Source: Prevotella sp. (GTDB lineage Bacteria > Bacteroidota > Bacteroidia > Bacteroidales > Dysgonomonadaceae). From it: a stretch of DNA of 64,000 bases. This document shows, in pieces, positions 33,530 to 43,881 of the stretch. The notes beneath the pieces are model-generated. The model was not told where the DNA came from and ran no database searches. It worked only from the letters and a program-made list of their open reading frames with translations. Positions within the stretch are counted from its first letter, which is position 1; each line of letters begins with the position of its first letter. The stretch lies in assembly GCA_031271965.1 (NCBI GenBank), contig JAISUS010000005.1:1-64000 (forward strand). Reading direction: 5' to 3'. Position numbers and translations under genes: made by a program.

Positions 33530-35425
33530 TTATTCATAAATCCAGCCCGGTGTTTTTGTCAGATTAGGATTCATTTCAATTTCTGTTTTAGGTACCGGCC
33601 ATGTATACCAGTGATCTCCTATCCATTCATATGTTCCTCCAGTGGAAACTTTTCCTCCATAAACCTGTTCTACTTGCTTGCGATCGAATTTAGTTTCTTT
33701 AAGTGTACGCCAACGCATCTCATCAAAGAAGTTAATACCTTCACCCACAAACTCACGGCGGCGTTCGTCCCGCACATAATTACGGGCTGTAGTCTGGTTG
33801 GTAAACGGAGCATCCGGAGTATTAATACCTGCACGATCGCGCACCATCTTTACTTTTGCCTTCGCTCCTGCCAGATCATTTTTTTCAACAAGAGCTTCAG
33901 CCCACTGCAATAGAACGTCTGCATAGCGTATAATAGGTTCATCTATCGGATTACTCTCGCGATAGGCAAATTCAAGGCCTTCACCAACAAATTTACGGTG
34001 AATATAGACTAATTCTTTTTCCGCATTGGCACTTCCACTAGGAGTATAACCATCACGATATTTACCATCAGAAGTTGACTGGTCAAAATACGCCTTATTT
34101 ACAACAGGAAAACGATAGACATAAGTACCTTCTGCAGTAGAGTTACTATTAACCCCTCTAAACTCTGAATAAGGAGTTACAACATTGAACGTCAACCTTG
34201 GATCACGGTTTGCATAAGCTTTTTTTATCCTACCCTCATTCCCCTCTTGCAAATAAAGAGCTTTAGCTGCACTAGATACACTACCAAGCCCCACAGAGCC
34301 ATCGACTACATTCGTAACCGCACTATTTATTACAGTACCATTCAACATCTTATCACGAAGGAAAAATACTTTACGGTCTTCAACCGAAAGATTATCCCAT
34401 TCCGGTAAATAATTACTCCATTTAAAGTCAGATACAGCTCCGGTGACAGGATCAACTGATTCATATAACTCAACTACTGCAGGAGCAATACGTATATCAG
34501 TCCAACAACCCCTAGAATCTAGTGATCCTTGTTGGAAAGCAGCAACATATTTTTGCAAGGTAGATCCATAAGCCTTAGTTGGTTCTTCTATATATTGTAT
34601 ACTGAAAATCATTTCATCACATTGCTCATTCGCTTGTTTGAAAAGCATCTTATAGCTCTGGGCTCCCGCGTCTGTGAAAAGTTTATAGCCACATTCTCCA
34701 ACTTTTGTATAATCAGCAGCAGCCTTATCGTATTCTTTAGTAATCAGATATGCACGTCCACGCAATGCATACGCAACACCTTTGCTCACACGTCCCTCCT
34801 TAGCGGTATCCTTATTCGGTAAATTGGGTTCATTAATCGCATCAGTCAAATCGGCAATAATCTGTTTCCACACTTCGGATTCGGGGGATTGTGACAAATA
34901 AGCTTCTGTTGCCGCTACCGGCTTCAGATAAAGTGGAACACCTAAGCCTGTATTACCAAAAACTTCATTCAACCGACCATAAAAGAACGCACGTAATATT
35001 TTCATTTCAGCTACCCTCTTAGCCTTCTTTCCTTCATCCATAGATGCCAGGGGAATGTTTACGATAGCGGCATTTGCTCTATGCACACCATCATAGCACC
35101 ATTTCCACATGTTGGAAAAATAAGAATTTCCTGGATTCACATTACTTGTAAAAAGCGAGTTCATCCCTAAGCGGCTAGAACCTGACATGCCGAGAACATC
35201 CAGACCGTAATAACCCACCCAAAGGCCGGCTCCTACCATACTTGTACTGTATATCGGTTTCTTTACAGAGTTGTAAACACCGGTCACCCCCATTTCGACA
35301 AGGCTTTCGGTCGACCACATATTGTTACCTGTAGCTTCTGAGTATGGTGCAGTATCTAAGTCAACACAAGCCGTTATGTTGACCAACATATAAATAGTTG
35401 CTATAAAATATGCTATTTTTTTCAT
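33530..35425 (-). CDS. susD-like: SusD/RagB-like glycan-binding lipoprotein
   Basis: A 631-residue outer-membrane lipoprotein that forms the lid of the SusC channel and captures oligosaccharides. The lipobox NITAC is followed by the SusD start VDLDTAPYSEATGNNMWSTE, TPR-like helices and the C-terminal RagB part ending in NLTKTPGWIYE. The repeated FRRE-type motif NYVRDERRREFVGEGINFFDEMRW is the family hallmark. It follows susC by 12 bases. The start at 35425 (MKKIAYF) is preferred, with 35434 as the alternative. The glycan bound cannot be read from the sequence. Confidence 0.94.
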   Translation of the reverse strand: MKKIAYFIATIYMLVNITACVDLDTAPYSEATGNNMWSTESLVEMGVTGVYNSVKKPIYSTSMVGAGLWVGYYGLDVLGMSGSSRLGMNSLFTSNVNPGNSYFSNMWKWCYDGVHRANAAIVNIPLASMDEGKKAKRVAEMKILRAFFYGRLNEVFGNTGLGVPLYLKPVAATEAYLSQSPESEVWKQIIADLTDAINEPNLPNKDTAKEGRVSKGVAYALRGRAYLITKEYDKAAADYTKVGECGYKLFTDAGAQSYKMLFKQANEQCDEMIFSIQYIEEPTKAYGSTLQKYVAAFQQGSLDSRGCWTDIRIAPAVVELYESVDPVTGAVSDFKWSNYLPEWDNLSVEDRKVFFLRDKMLNGTVINSAVTNVVDGSVGLGSVSSAAKALYLQEGNEGRIKKAYANRDPRLTFNVVTPYSEFRGVNSNSTAEGTYVYRFPVVNKAYFDQSTSDGKYRDGYTPSGSANAEKELVYIHRKFVGEGLEFAYRESNPIDEPIIRYADVLLQWAEALVEKNDLAGAKAKVKMVRDRAGINTPDAPFTNQTTARNYVRDERRREFVGEGINFFDEMRWRTLKETKFDRKQVEQVYGGKVSTGGTYEWIGDHWYTWPVPKTEIEMNPNLTKTPGWIYE

Positions 35426-35437
35426 ATCTCTCATTGT

Positions 35438-38400
35438 TTAAAAAGTAAGGTTTATACCGACTGAATACATTCTTGCTATCGGATATGCATTTATTGTACC
35501 TCCAAATTCCGGATCAACTCCAGGGAAATCTCGATCTTTAATAGTCAACAGATTTTCTCCTGCCACATAAATACGGCATTTTTCAATCTTTGCCGGAGTT
35601 ATCCACTTTTTAGGTAAAGTATATCCAATCTGCAATGACTTCAATTTCAAGAATGATGTATTGAAGAGGTAATAATCACTGGATGTTTGTGTCTGTGATG
35701 TTCCTGCATAAAGCCTAGGGTATTTGGCGGTAATATTCGCATTAGAATCATTAGCAGGATCATAATTAGGATCATTCACTGATGCTGCGTGGTCGTAGCT
35801 GTAAAATAAACTACCAGCATTAGACGGTAAAGCGTCAGTCGCTTCAGAGAATGCATGCGCATTCACTCCACGAGAATAAATAATACTATATGACCCAAGC
35901 CGCCCGGACCATAATGCATTAAAGTCAACACCTTTCCATTCTGCACTCATATTCAGCCCAAAAGTAACCTTAGGAGCAGAAGACTTACCTGTAAATACAC
36001 GGTCATTGCTATCACCATACTTTCCGTCACCATTAATATCCGCCATTAATAATTCGCCATACCATATTTGACTGGAACCCGGACCTACCGTAGTACCGCT
36101 ATTGAATTGATATCCTGCTGCAATCATGGCTTTCGCCCAGTCAAGATCCGCTTTTGTACGAATCATACCATCCTTTGGTCCTCCATTCGGATTTACTGTA
36201 CCATCAGCGTTTGTATATGTACCATTACCTTTATATACCTGGCGTATGTAATGTTCATTTATCATATGGCCTTCAACAACAGCGGATGATGAATTATTGG
36301 ATACAGCGCTGAAGTTGAGATAACGCCAAGTCGGATTCCCGTGCACATCTAGCAGGCTTTCATCTAATCCATATATCAATGCCCCTTTATATTTGGTAAT
36401 TTCATTCTTATTATAGTTCATATTAAAGCCTAAACTATAACGGAAATCTTTACCTATTTTATCGTTCCAGTTCAGAGCGATATCAACTCCTTTATTTGTC
36501 AATTCCCCTTGATTACTCATTGGAGCCGTTACATTCCCCATTGTTATAGGTATTTGTGTGGTCAACAACATATCTGTTGTCTTACGATAATACCAATCAA
36601 ATTCGAGACCTAACCTATTTTTAAAAAACATTGCATCAAGACCCAAGTTTATGGTCGATGTAGTCTCCCAGGTCATCGCATAATTCGGAAGAGAGCTTAA
36701 TACCAACCCATTCGATATCTGACCATTAAAAACGCCTTTTGTTTGAGCATAAGTTTCCTGCCATTCATAATTACCGGAAACGGTATTCCCCAGTTCTCCA
36801 TAAGAAGCACGTAACTTCAAACTGTTAACAACAGGTAGTATAGGTTCAAAAAAAGATTCTTCACTTGGACGCCATGCTGCAGAAAAAGAAGGGAAAACAT
36901 GTCCACGATTGTTCGGAGCGAAACGAGAAGATGCATCAGAACGAAGATTCATCTCAAACATATACTTATTCTTATAAGCATAATTTAAACGTCCAAAAAT
37001 AGACCGCACTGCGTAATCAGTTTCAGCGCTTCCTCCAATACTCTGCATTTCAACTGTAGATGTAATATCTGTTATATCCCAGTCCAGCAAGGTCTTTTTT
37101 GTAGCACTAAAGCCTGAGCTATTATAATAGTATTGTTCATGACCGATAAATGCTCCTATATCATGGTTTCCAAATGATTTATTATAGCGCAGAATTAAGT
37201 TTGTTGTATAACTGTAAGACTTGTAATGATAACGATACGAAGTAGCATTGGTTATGTTCGGCAAGTTCTCTACCATACCTTCACTGCCTGTTCCCAAACG
37301 GAAACGGTAGCTTGGCAGATTGCGCGAATATGTTTTATCGGCCCGGTTATATTCGTTATAATTGAATTTAGCTTCTGCAGTTAATCCGTCCCAGATTTTA
37401 GCATTAGCGTACCAAGTGGTATTAATACGCATGTAATCATTCTTTCCTCCGGTTGCTGCTGCACTTCTCAACACATTATTCATACTTGTCATCATTGGAT
37501 CTTCCGAAGCCCCGTATTTTCCTTGATATACAGGGTTTATACCCGGATAAGCTTGAAATAAATATGTATTGTCTGTACTTCCCGGTTCTTTAAACTCTTT
37601 AGTTGCATAAGTCTGAGTACCGAAAGTAATAAAATCAGCGATCTTCGTTTCAACATTTGCACGCATATTATAACGTTCCAAACCCGTATTCACCAATGAT
37701 CCCGGATTATTCTGATATCCCAACGACAACATATAGGTAGAGTTTTCAGTTCCTCCGGATACTGAAACATCCTGTTTGTGATAAGTATATCCATCAAATA
37801 ATATTTTAGCCCAGTCTGTATTCGGATATGCCAACCAGTTAGGTATTTGGTTTCCTGTGGTAGGATCTGTATAAATACCATTAGGATTAGCGTTAGCTGC
37901 TGCCCACTCATCTATTCTTTCCTGTGAATAGAATCCGTTACCACTGGCATTGTATGATCCTACATTATGGTAATTCATATAATCAACCATATTTGACATG
38001 AAGCTCAAATCTGATATCGGTTTTGCGTGGGCCAGCATAGAACTAATTGTCACTCGAGGCTTTTCTCTTTTACCTTTCTTTGTTGTTACCAGAATAACCC
38101 CTGCCGCAGCACGTGATCCATAGATTGCCGCCGATGCTGCATCTTTAAGGAAGTTAATCGATTCAACATCTTCATTGTTAATAACATTCATATCAGCCAC
38201 AACTCCATCGACCAAGACCAGAGGGCTATTACCATTTAGAGAAGTTGTACCTCTAAAGGTAATGCTTACACTTTCACTGCCGGGATTACCACTACCTTGA
38301 GTAACACGTACCCCCGGTGCCAAACCGGATATTGAAGTAGCAAGGTTAGTTACAGCTCTGTTCTCTAATTTTTTAGAATCGACAGAAGCTACTGATCCAG

Positions 38401-38797
38401 TAAGGTTAATTTTCTTCTGGACACCATAACCTACGACAACAACCTCATCCAGATTAGTGCTTTGTTCTACCAACACTATGTTTAAGGTTGTGTTATTCCC
38501 GACTTTATGCTCTTGAGGCACAAATCCCATATAAGATATAGTCAAAACAGCGTTACTGTTTGGCACATTTATCGAATAGTTACCATCTATATCAGTCATT
38601 ACACCAGTAGTCGATCCTTTAAGTATTATACTAACACCAGGCAAAGGTTCTCCGGCATTGTCTGTTACTTTTCCCTTTACGGTTATCGACTGCTGATATA
38701 CTTCATTTACTGTAGCAAATGAATTCACCGGCGCAACCATAAAAAGAAAGAACATGCACATTGTAGTGCAAAAAAATCTAATTTTCATTGCTTTCAT
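35438..38797 (-). CDS. susC-like: SusC/RagA-like TonB-dependent transporter
   Basis: A 1119-residue outer-membrane transporter that pulls oligosaccharides across the outer membrane with TonB energy. The order is signal peptide (about 1-29), carboxypeptidase-D-like domain (38-112, VKGKVTDNAGEPLPGVSIILKG), TonB-box region DEVVVVGYG, plug (about 130-240, DVESINFLKDAASAAIYGSRAAAGVILVTTKKGK) and a 22-strand barrel ending in the terminal Phe (SVGINLTF). The length is ordinary for SusC. It is paired with SusD and probably driven by the hybrid regulator at 46-50 kb. The leader upstream holds a large dyad and a GA tract. Confidence 0.95.
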   Translation of the reverse strand: MKAMKIRFFCTTMCMFFLFMVAPVNSFATVNEVYQQSITVKGKVTDNAGEPLPGVSIILKGSTTGVMTDIDGNYSINVPNSNAVLTISYMGFVPQEHKVGNNTTLNIVLVEQSTNLDEVVVVGYGVQKKINLTGSVASVDSKKLENRAVTNLATSISGLAPGVRVTQGSGNPGSESVSITFRGTTSLNGNSPLVLVDGVVADMNVINNEDVESINFLKDAASAAIYGSRAAAGVILVTTKKGKREKPRVTISSMLAHAKPISDLSFMSNMVDYMNYHNVGSYNASGNGFYSQERIDEWAAANANPNGIYTDPTTGNQIPNWLAYPNTDWAKILFDGYTYHKQDVSVSGGTENSTYMLSLGYQNNPGSLVNTGLERYNMRANVETKIADFITFGTQTYATKEFKEPGSTDNTYLFQAYPGINPVYQGKYGASEDPMMTSMNNVLRSAAATGGKNDYMRINTTWYANAKIWDGLTAEAKFNYNEYNRADKTYSRNLPSYRFRLGTGSEGMVENLPNITNATSYRYHYKSYSYTTNLILRYNKSFGNHDIGAFIGHEQYYYNSSGFSATKKTLLDWDITDITSTVEMQSIGGSAETDYAVRSIFGRLNYAYKNKYMFEMNLRSDASSRFAPNNRGHVFPSFSAAWRPSEESFFEPILPVVNSLKLRASYGELGNTVSGNYEWQETYAQTKGVFNGQISNGLVLSSLPNYAMTWETTSTINLGLDAMFFKNRLGLEFDWYYRKTTDMLLTTQIPITMGNVTAPMSNQGELTNKGVDIALNWNDKIGKDFRYSLGFNMNYNKNEITKYKGALIYGLDESLLDVHGNPTWRYLNFSAVSNNSSSAVVEGHMINEHYIRQVYKGNGTYTNADGTVNPNGGPKDGMIRTKADLDWAKAMIAAGYQFNSGTTVGPGSSQIWYGELLMADINGDGKYGDSNDRVFTGKSSAPKVTFGLNMSAEWKGVDFNALWSGRLGSYSIIYSRGVNAHAFSEATDALPSNAGSLFYSYDHAASVNDPNYDPANDSNANITAKYPRLYAGTSQTQTSSDYYLFNTSFLKLKSLQIGYTLPKKWITPAKIEKCRIYVAGENLLTIKDRDFPGVDPEFGGTINAYPIARMYSVGINLTF

Positions 38798-38880
38798 AGA
38801 ATTTAAATAATGAGTTAATTAAAAGGTTAATAGGGGTAATTTTACTTCATCACATCAGATTTGATTACGTTAAACAATAA

Positions 38881-38930
38881 TCAAAGCCCTGTATTCCGGT
38901 AGTTCAATCTATCGGAATACAGGGCTTTGA
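38881..38930. promoter_or_regulatory. 22-bp dyad in the susC leader
   Basis: tcaaagccctgtattccgg... (38881-38902) pairs with 38909-38930 with one G:T pair and a six-base loop. It lies 84 bases upstream of the susC start. It may be an attenuator in the susC leader or a terminator facing either way (the plus side is followed by tattttataaataaaaaa). Confidence 0.7.
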
Positions 38931-39016
38931 TATTTTATAAATAAAAAAGCACTCTTCAGAATCTTCTCTAACAAAAAGAAATGATTTTTTATTAGAGATA
39001 ATTTTTTGTATATTAC

Positions 39017-39130
<114 letters not shown>

Positions 39131-39254
39131 CAGTATTAAAAGAGAAGAAATTTCTCATAAGGCTAGCTTATACATATTAAATTAAAGATTTCTAAAAATG
39201 TTGTACAAATATTAATATTATAGAAAATCAATCGGGCTCATTTTGTCCTCAAAA

Positions 39255-39310
39255 GGGGATACTATTGTGCTCCGGACATTTTCGCCCCATTGGGCGGACA
39301 ATAATACCCC
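39255..39310 (+). promoter_or_regulatory. Candidate operator of the lyase operon
   Basis: GGGGATACTATTGT (39255-39268) and ACAATAATACCCC (39298-39310) form an imperfect dyad. Between the arms CGCCC (39283-39287) and GGGCG (39292-39296) make a smaller one. The dyad ends 20 bases before the -7 box, where an activator such as the hybrid regulator would bind. Confidence 0.55.
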
Positions 39311-39330
39311 TCACAATATAAACTTCAATT

Positions 39331-39338
39331 TACTTTTG
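39331..39338 (+). promoter_or_regulatory. -7 box of the enzyme operon
   Basis: TACTTTTG fits TAnnTTTG; no good -33 box is present, which suits an activator-dependent promoter. Confidence 0.6.
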
Positions 39339-39457
39339 TATAAAAACCAAATGTATCTGTATGGTTTACTATCCTTAATAGCTTTATTATTAATGAAAAA
39401 TCATATCTTAGGCGTACTTTTATTCGGAAAACCAATTATCTAAAACCGTTCAGCACT

Positions 39458-40702
39458 ATGGAATACAATATCCGGAAATACTTAATTCTAGCTTTATGCT
39501 TATGCGTCAGCACCAGTATTTTTTCGCAAAGTAAAAAGAATACAAATCAAATAGATGACAGAGCCTATTGGGTAAATCAACTATATAAAATGTCCGCACC
39601 CATACTCCGCAATATGAGTAAAGGAGAGTTGAAGAAAAATATGGTTGTAGAATACAGTCCTACATGGGATGGCCGCAACAAGGATGTTGCCTATATGGAA
39701 GCTTTTGGCCGCCTGATAGCCGGTATTGCCCCATGGTTAAATCTTCCGGATGATAACACACCTGAAGGCAAACAAAGAAAACAGATGCATGAATGGGCTT
39801 TACAAAGCTATGCTAATGCTGTAGACCCCAATAATCCCGACTATCTTTTATGGACAGGTTCGAATCAGGTTTTGGTAGATGCTGCGTACATAGCCAATAG
39901 CTTTATCCGTGCACCGAAAACTTTATGGGAACCTCTCGATCAAGTAACTAAAGAGCGTTATATAAAAGAATTTAAAAGCCTACGCAAAATAAGGCCTGCA
40001 TACAACAACTGGCTTTTATTCCGGGCGATGATCGAGGCATTCTTCGTTTCAATAAATGAAGAGTACGATGGGTATGTACTGGATGTCGCTATCCGAAAAA
40101 TAAATGAGTGGTACCTTGGTGATGGATGGTATGCCGACGGGCCCGAATATTCTCTTGACTATTACAATGGATATGTGATGCACCCGATGTATGTCGAAAT
40201 CATTGAAGTAATGGAAAATAAGAAGATATACAGCCCTGTGAAATTTGAACTAGCTCTCAGACGGATGCAGCGATACAATCAATTGATAGAAAGATTAATT
40301 TCACCGGAAGCCTCTTTTCCGGCCGTAGGCCGTTCTATGACTTATCGTATGGGTGCATTCCAAGCTTTGTCTTTGTCTGCATGGAAATACGGTCTGCCTA
40401 AAACAATGACAAACGGACAGGTTAGAAATGCCCTGACCACTATTATGAAAAGAATGTTCACTAACGAAGACAATTACAATAAAGAAGGATACCTGCAACT
40501 GGGATTTGTAGGACATCAACCCAACCTTGCCGATTATTATACAAATGCAGGAAGTTTATATATAACTTCACTTGTATTTCTCCCTTTGGGATTGCCTGCC
40601 AACCATGAATTCTGGACATCACCAGCCGAAGAGTGGACTTCCCGGAAGGCATGGAGTGGCCAGCCGTTTCTGAAGGACTATCATGAATCAATAAAACAAT
40701 AA
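39458..40702 (+). CDS. Exported DUF2264 protein (GH154-like)
   Basis: A 414-residue secreted protein (signal peptide to about residue 24, STSIFSQ). The body is an (alpha/alpha)-barrel-type DUF2264 domain: DDRAYWVNQLYKMSAPILRNMSKGEL, MEAFGRLIAGIAPWL, YNNWLLFRAMIEAFF, DGWYADGPEYSLDYYNGYVMHPMYVEI and a conserved SPEASFPAVGRSMTYRMGAFQAL. From memory, DUF2264 proteins include GH154 beta-glucuronidases, which would fit a uronic-acid polysaccharide locus; this is a hypothesis. It is the first gene of the enzyme operon, 2 bases before the lyase gene. Confidence 0.85.
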   Translation: MEYNIRKYLILALCLCVSTSIFSQSKKNTNQIDDRAYWVNQLYKMSAPILRNMSKGELKKNMVVEYSPTWDGRNKDVAYMEAFGRLIAGIAPWLNLPDDNTPEGKQRKQMHEWALQSYANAVDPNNPDYLLWTGSNQVLVDAAYIANSFIRAPKTLWEPLDQVTKERYIKEFKSLRKIRPAYNNWLLFRAMIEAFFVSINEEYDGYVLDVAIRKINEWYLGDGWYADGPEYSLDYYNGYVMHPMYVEIIEVMENKKIYSPVKFELALRRMQRYNQLIERLISPEASFPAVGRSMTYRMGAFQALSLSAWKYGLPKTMTNGQVRNALTTIMKRMFTNEDNYNKEGYLQLGFVGHQPNLADYYTNAGSLYITSLVFLPLGLPANHEFWTSPAEEWTSRKAWSGQPFLKDYHESIKQ

Positions 40703-40704
40703 GC

Positions 40705-42615
40705 ATGAAAAAAGTATTAACATTCTGCTTGCTCTGTATATGTCTATCTGTTCATGCGTATAAAGAAAGAGATTTACTCCAAAAGGCCGCTAATCTTTCT
40801 AAATTGGAAAACGTACTTATAACAGATCAAAAATGGGTACGCTATCCTCAATATACAGATAGAAACGGATGGGATCAACTCATGGGCGAGAATAAAAGTT
40901 TCTTTATCGGACAAGGAGAAAAATTTCTTGACTACGAATGGAAAGTGGTCAAAGCAACCGACTATCTTGAGTACTCCAGAAGTGGTAACAGGAGCGATAT
41001 GGAAAAGATACACAACAGCAACCTGAATGCTATATCGGCCCTATTTATGGCCGAAATGGCTGAGGGTAAAGGACGTTTCATGGATAAACTCTCAAACGGA
41101 ATCTTTCATACTTGTGAAATGACATCATGGGCTATATCGGCTCACCTTTCTCTACAACGTGTAAAAGGGTCGTTCCCTAAACTCGACGACCATGTTATCG
41201 AACTTGTTTCGGGCGATATAGGAGCAACTTTCTCCTGGATTTATTATTTCCTGAATAAAGAGTTCGACAAAATTAACCCCCTCATCCCGGAACGTTTACA
41301 TTACGAAATCGAGAATCGCATATTAACTCCTTACCTGAACGAAACCCGCTTTTGGTGGATGGCTTCGAATGTAACAGCCGAAAATGGCTTCGTTAACAAT
41401 TGGAATCCCTGGTGCAACGCCAATGTTCTTCAATGCTTCCTTTTGGTAGAAAAAGATAAAGATCGTTTACTCAAGGGCGTTTACAAGACGATGGCCTCGG
41501 TCGATAAATTTATCAACTACAACCACGATGACGGTGCTTGCGAAGAAGGCCCTTCATATTGGGGGCATGCCGCAGGCAAAATGTACGATTACCTACAAGC
41601 GCTGTATGATGCTACAGGTGGCAAAATATCAATATTCTCCGACCCTGTAATTAAGAATATGGGTGAATATATCTCACGATCATATGTAGGAAACAGCTGG
41701 GTTGTAAATTTTGCCGATGCATCAGCAAAAGGGGATTTTAACTACCAATTGATATACCGTTACGGGAATATGGTAAAAAGTACAGAAATGGAGCAATTTG
41801 CATCCTATCTAAAAAAAGAGTACCCGAAGAAAAAAGTTCTGTCACGTGATATGTACAGGACTTTAGCCGATTTGTCATCAGAAAAAGAGATAGACAAGTT
41901 CAATCCCATACATATAGTTACCCCTTTCACGTGGTACCCCGATACTGAATTTTGCTATATGAGCGAGGGTAGTTTCTTCTTTGCCGCCAAAGGTGGTTAT
42001 AATGACGAAAGCCACAATCATAACGATACCGGAACATTCTCCCTATATGCAGACAACCAACCGGTCTTGATAGACGTAGGAGTAGGCACATACACCAGAA
42101 AAACATTCAGCAACGAACGGTATACTATATGGACAATGCAGAGCGATTATCATAACCTTCCGCGAATAAACGGTTTTTCCCAAAGCTTCGGTAAAAAATA
42201 TAAAGCAAGAAATCTAAAGGCCGATAAGAATAAAAAGACTTTCTCTTTAGATATTTCGCAGTCGTACCCAACCGAAGCCGGAATTAATAAATGGATACGA
42301 AACTACAGATTATCGAAAAATGGACTTACCATAGAAGATAGTTTTGATCTGAAAAATGCTCAGTCAGCAAATCAATTGAACTTTATGACATGGGGAGAAG
42401 TCAATATTTCTCAGCCCGGAATAGTAATTATCACTATAAAAAACAAAACTTATCAATTACTATATGATAAGAACAGTTTCGACCCAGCATTGGAAAAAAT
42501 AGAATTGGACGATACCAAGCTATCGAATGTGTGGGACGATCAGGTATTTAGAATATCATTAAATGCTAAAAAAACAGATAATAGGGGAATATATAAAATT
42601 ATCATTAAATCTTAA
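40705..42615 (+). CDS. Heparinase II/III-family polysaccharide lyase
   Basis: A 636-residue exported lyase (signal peptide to about residue 18, LSVHA). An alpha/alpha-toroid N-domain (about 20-370, with WMASNVTAENGFVNNWNPWCNANVLQC and NHDDGACEEGPSYWGHAAGKMYDYL) is followed by the heparinase II/III beta-sandwich (380-630), whose hallmark is SHNHNDTGTFSLYADNQPVLIDVGVGTYTRKTF. Such enzymes cut uronic-acid polysaccharides by beta-elimination, leaving an unsaturated uronate; the neighbouring GH88 removes that residue. The PL family (12, 15, 21, 33 or other) and the polymer cannot be fixed by eye. It is co-transcribed with DUF2264 and GH88. Confidence 0.88.
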   Translation: MKKVLTFCLLCICLSVHAYKERDLLQKAANLSKLENVLITDQKWVRYPQYTDRNGWDQLMGENKSFFIGQGEKFLDYEWKVVKATDYLEYSRSGNRSDMEKIHNSNLNAISALFMAEMAEGKGRFMDKLSNGIFHTCEMTSWAISAHLSLQRVKGSFPKLDDHVIELVSGDIGATFSWIYYFLNKEFDKINPLIPERLHYEIENRILTPYLNETRFWWMASNVTAENGFVNNWNPWCNANVLQCFLLVEKDKDRLLKGVYKTMASVDKFINYNHDDGACEEGPSYWGHAAGKMYDYLQALYDATGGKISIFSDPVIKNMGEYISRSYVGNSWVVNFADASAKGDFNYQLIYRYGNMVKSTEMEQFASYLKKEYPKKKVLSRDMYRTLADLSSEKEIDKFNPIHIVTPFTWYPDTEFCYMSEGSFFFAAKGGYNDESHNHNDTGTFSLYADNQPVLIDVGVGTYTRKTFSNERYTIWTMQSDYHNLPRINGFSQSFGKKYKARNLKADKNKKTFSLDISQSYPTEAGINKWIRNYRLSKNGLTIEDSFDLKNAQSANQLNFMTWGEVNISQPGIVIITIKNKTYQLLYDKNSFDPALEKIELDDTKLSNVWDDQVFRISLNAKKTDNRGIYKIIIKS

Positions 42616-42620
42616 TAAAA

Positions 42621-43868
42621 ATGAATCTGAGAAGCTTTAAATCACTTTTTCTTGTACTCGCTGTAATTCCGTTGGTGACCGCATGCCAGAACAAAGAAAA
42701 AGAGAATTTCATAAAAGAAAATACCGAGTTTGCCACTGCCCAAACGGACAAGATGTTACAATCGGTAGGACAACCTACAGGTAAGAATTACCCCCGAACC
42801 ATGAAAAACAACGGGGAGCTAGCTGTAACAGGCATGTACGACTGGACTCCCGGATTTTTTCCCGGATCGTTATGGTACCTCTATGAACTGACGGGGGAAA
42901 CTAAATGGAAAGATGAAGCAGAAAAATGGACTACATCGTTAGAACCTTTGAAAACATTTACCGGGCATCACGATTTAGGCTTCATGATGTATTGCAGCTA
43001 TGGCAATGCGGAACGGCTGTCACCGAAACCCGAATATAAAGATATACTGATAGAAAGTGCAAATTCGCTTTCTACCAGATATAGTGACAAAACAAAGACT
43101 ATAAAATCGTGGAACTACCGAAAAAACTGGAATGACACAACCGAGTGGTATTATCCGGTAATCATAGATAACATGATGAATCTGGAGATGCTTTTCTATG
43201 CTTCTAAAATAACAGGAGACAAAAAGTATTACGACATAGCTGTAAATCATTCGGAATCAACTCTCAAATATCATTTCAGAGAAGATTTTACAACCTATCA
43301 TGTAGTAAATTACGACACTATAACAGGTAAAGTCCTCGATCAGGCAACTTGTCAGGGATACAGCGATAATTCCATGTGGTCGCGCGGACAAGCTTGGGCT
43401 ATATACGGATTCACAATGGTATACCGCGAAACAAAAGATCAAAAGTTTTTGGATGCTGCCATTAAAGCGACAAATGTCTATCTTAAATATCTGCCGGAAG
43501 ACCTTGTTCCATTATGGGACTTTAATGTGGGGCAGGAAGGATATACAGCAGTAGGGAAGTCTTATGCGGTAGAATTTCCGGGCAAGGACTTAAGAGATGC
43601 TTCGGCGGCTGCAATTGTATGCTCGGCACTCTTCGAATTAGCAGAATATGCCAATAATCAATCGTATACTGATTACGCTATAAAAATGCTCCACAGTCTG
43701 GCTTCACCGGCATACAGAGCCCCATTAGGAGCTAACGCTAACTTCCTGTTGATGCATAGCGTTGGCAGCATACCACATAAATCTGAAATAGATAAGCCTT
43801 TGGTCTATGCCGACTATTATTTCTTAGAAGCTCTGGTCAGATATAAGAACCTCAATAAAAAATCATAA
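42621..43868 (+). CDS. Unsaturated uronyl hydrolase, GH88
   Basis: A 415-residue lipoprotein (lipobox LVTAC, Cys22) with an (alpha/alpha)6 barrel. It removes the 4,5-unsaturated uronate from lyase products through vinyl-ether hydration. The two family aspartates are Asp118 in GHHDLGF and Asp183 in IIDNMMNLEM, and the later motif YSDNSMWSRGQAWAIYGFT is typical of GH88. It lies 5 bases after the lyase gene. Its presence in the operon fixes the substrate as a uronic-acid-containing polysaccharide cut by elimination. Confidence 0.94.
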   Translation: MNLRSFKSLFLVLAVIPLVTACQNKEKENFIKENTEFATAQTDKMLQSVGQPTGKNYPRTMKNNGELAVTGMYDWTPGFFPGSLWYLYELTGETKWKDEAEKWTTSLEPLKTFTGHHDLGFMMYCSYGNAERLSPKPEYKDILIESANSLSTRYSDKTKTIKSWNYRKNWNDTTEWYYPVIIDNMMNLEMLFYASKITGDKKYYDIAVNHSESTLKYHFREDFTTYHVVNYDTITGKVLDQATCQGYSDNSMWSRGQAWAIYGFTMVYRETKDQKFLDAAIKATNVYLKYLPEDLVPLWDFNVGQEGYTAVGKSYAVEFPGKDLRDASAAAIVCSALFELAEYANNQSYTDYAIKMLHSLASPAYRAPLGANANFLLMHSVGSIPHKSEIDKPLVYADYYFLEALVRYKNLNKKS

Positions 43869-43881
43869 ACTATGAAACGAA

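Noticed and set aside
39243-39443. 66-residue plus-strand open frame before the DUF2264 gene
   Set aside because: It spans the operator-like dyad and the -7 box 39331-39338 of the operon, so it is upstream and promoter sequence.
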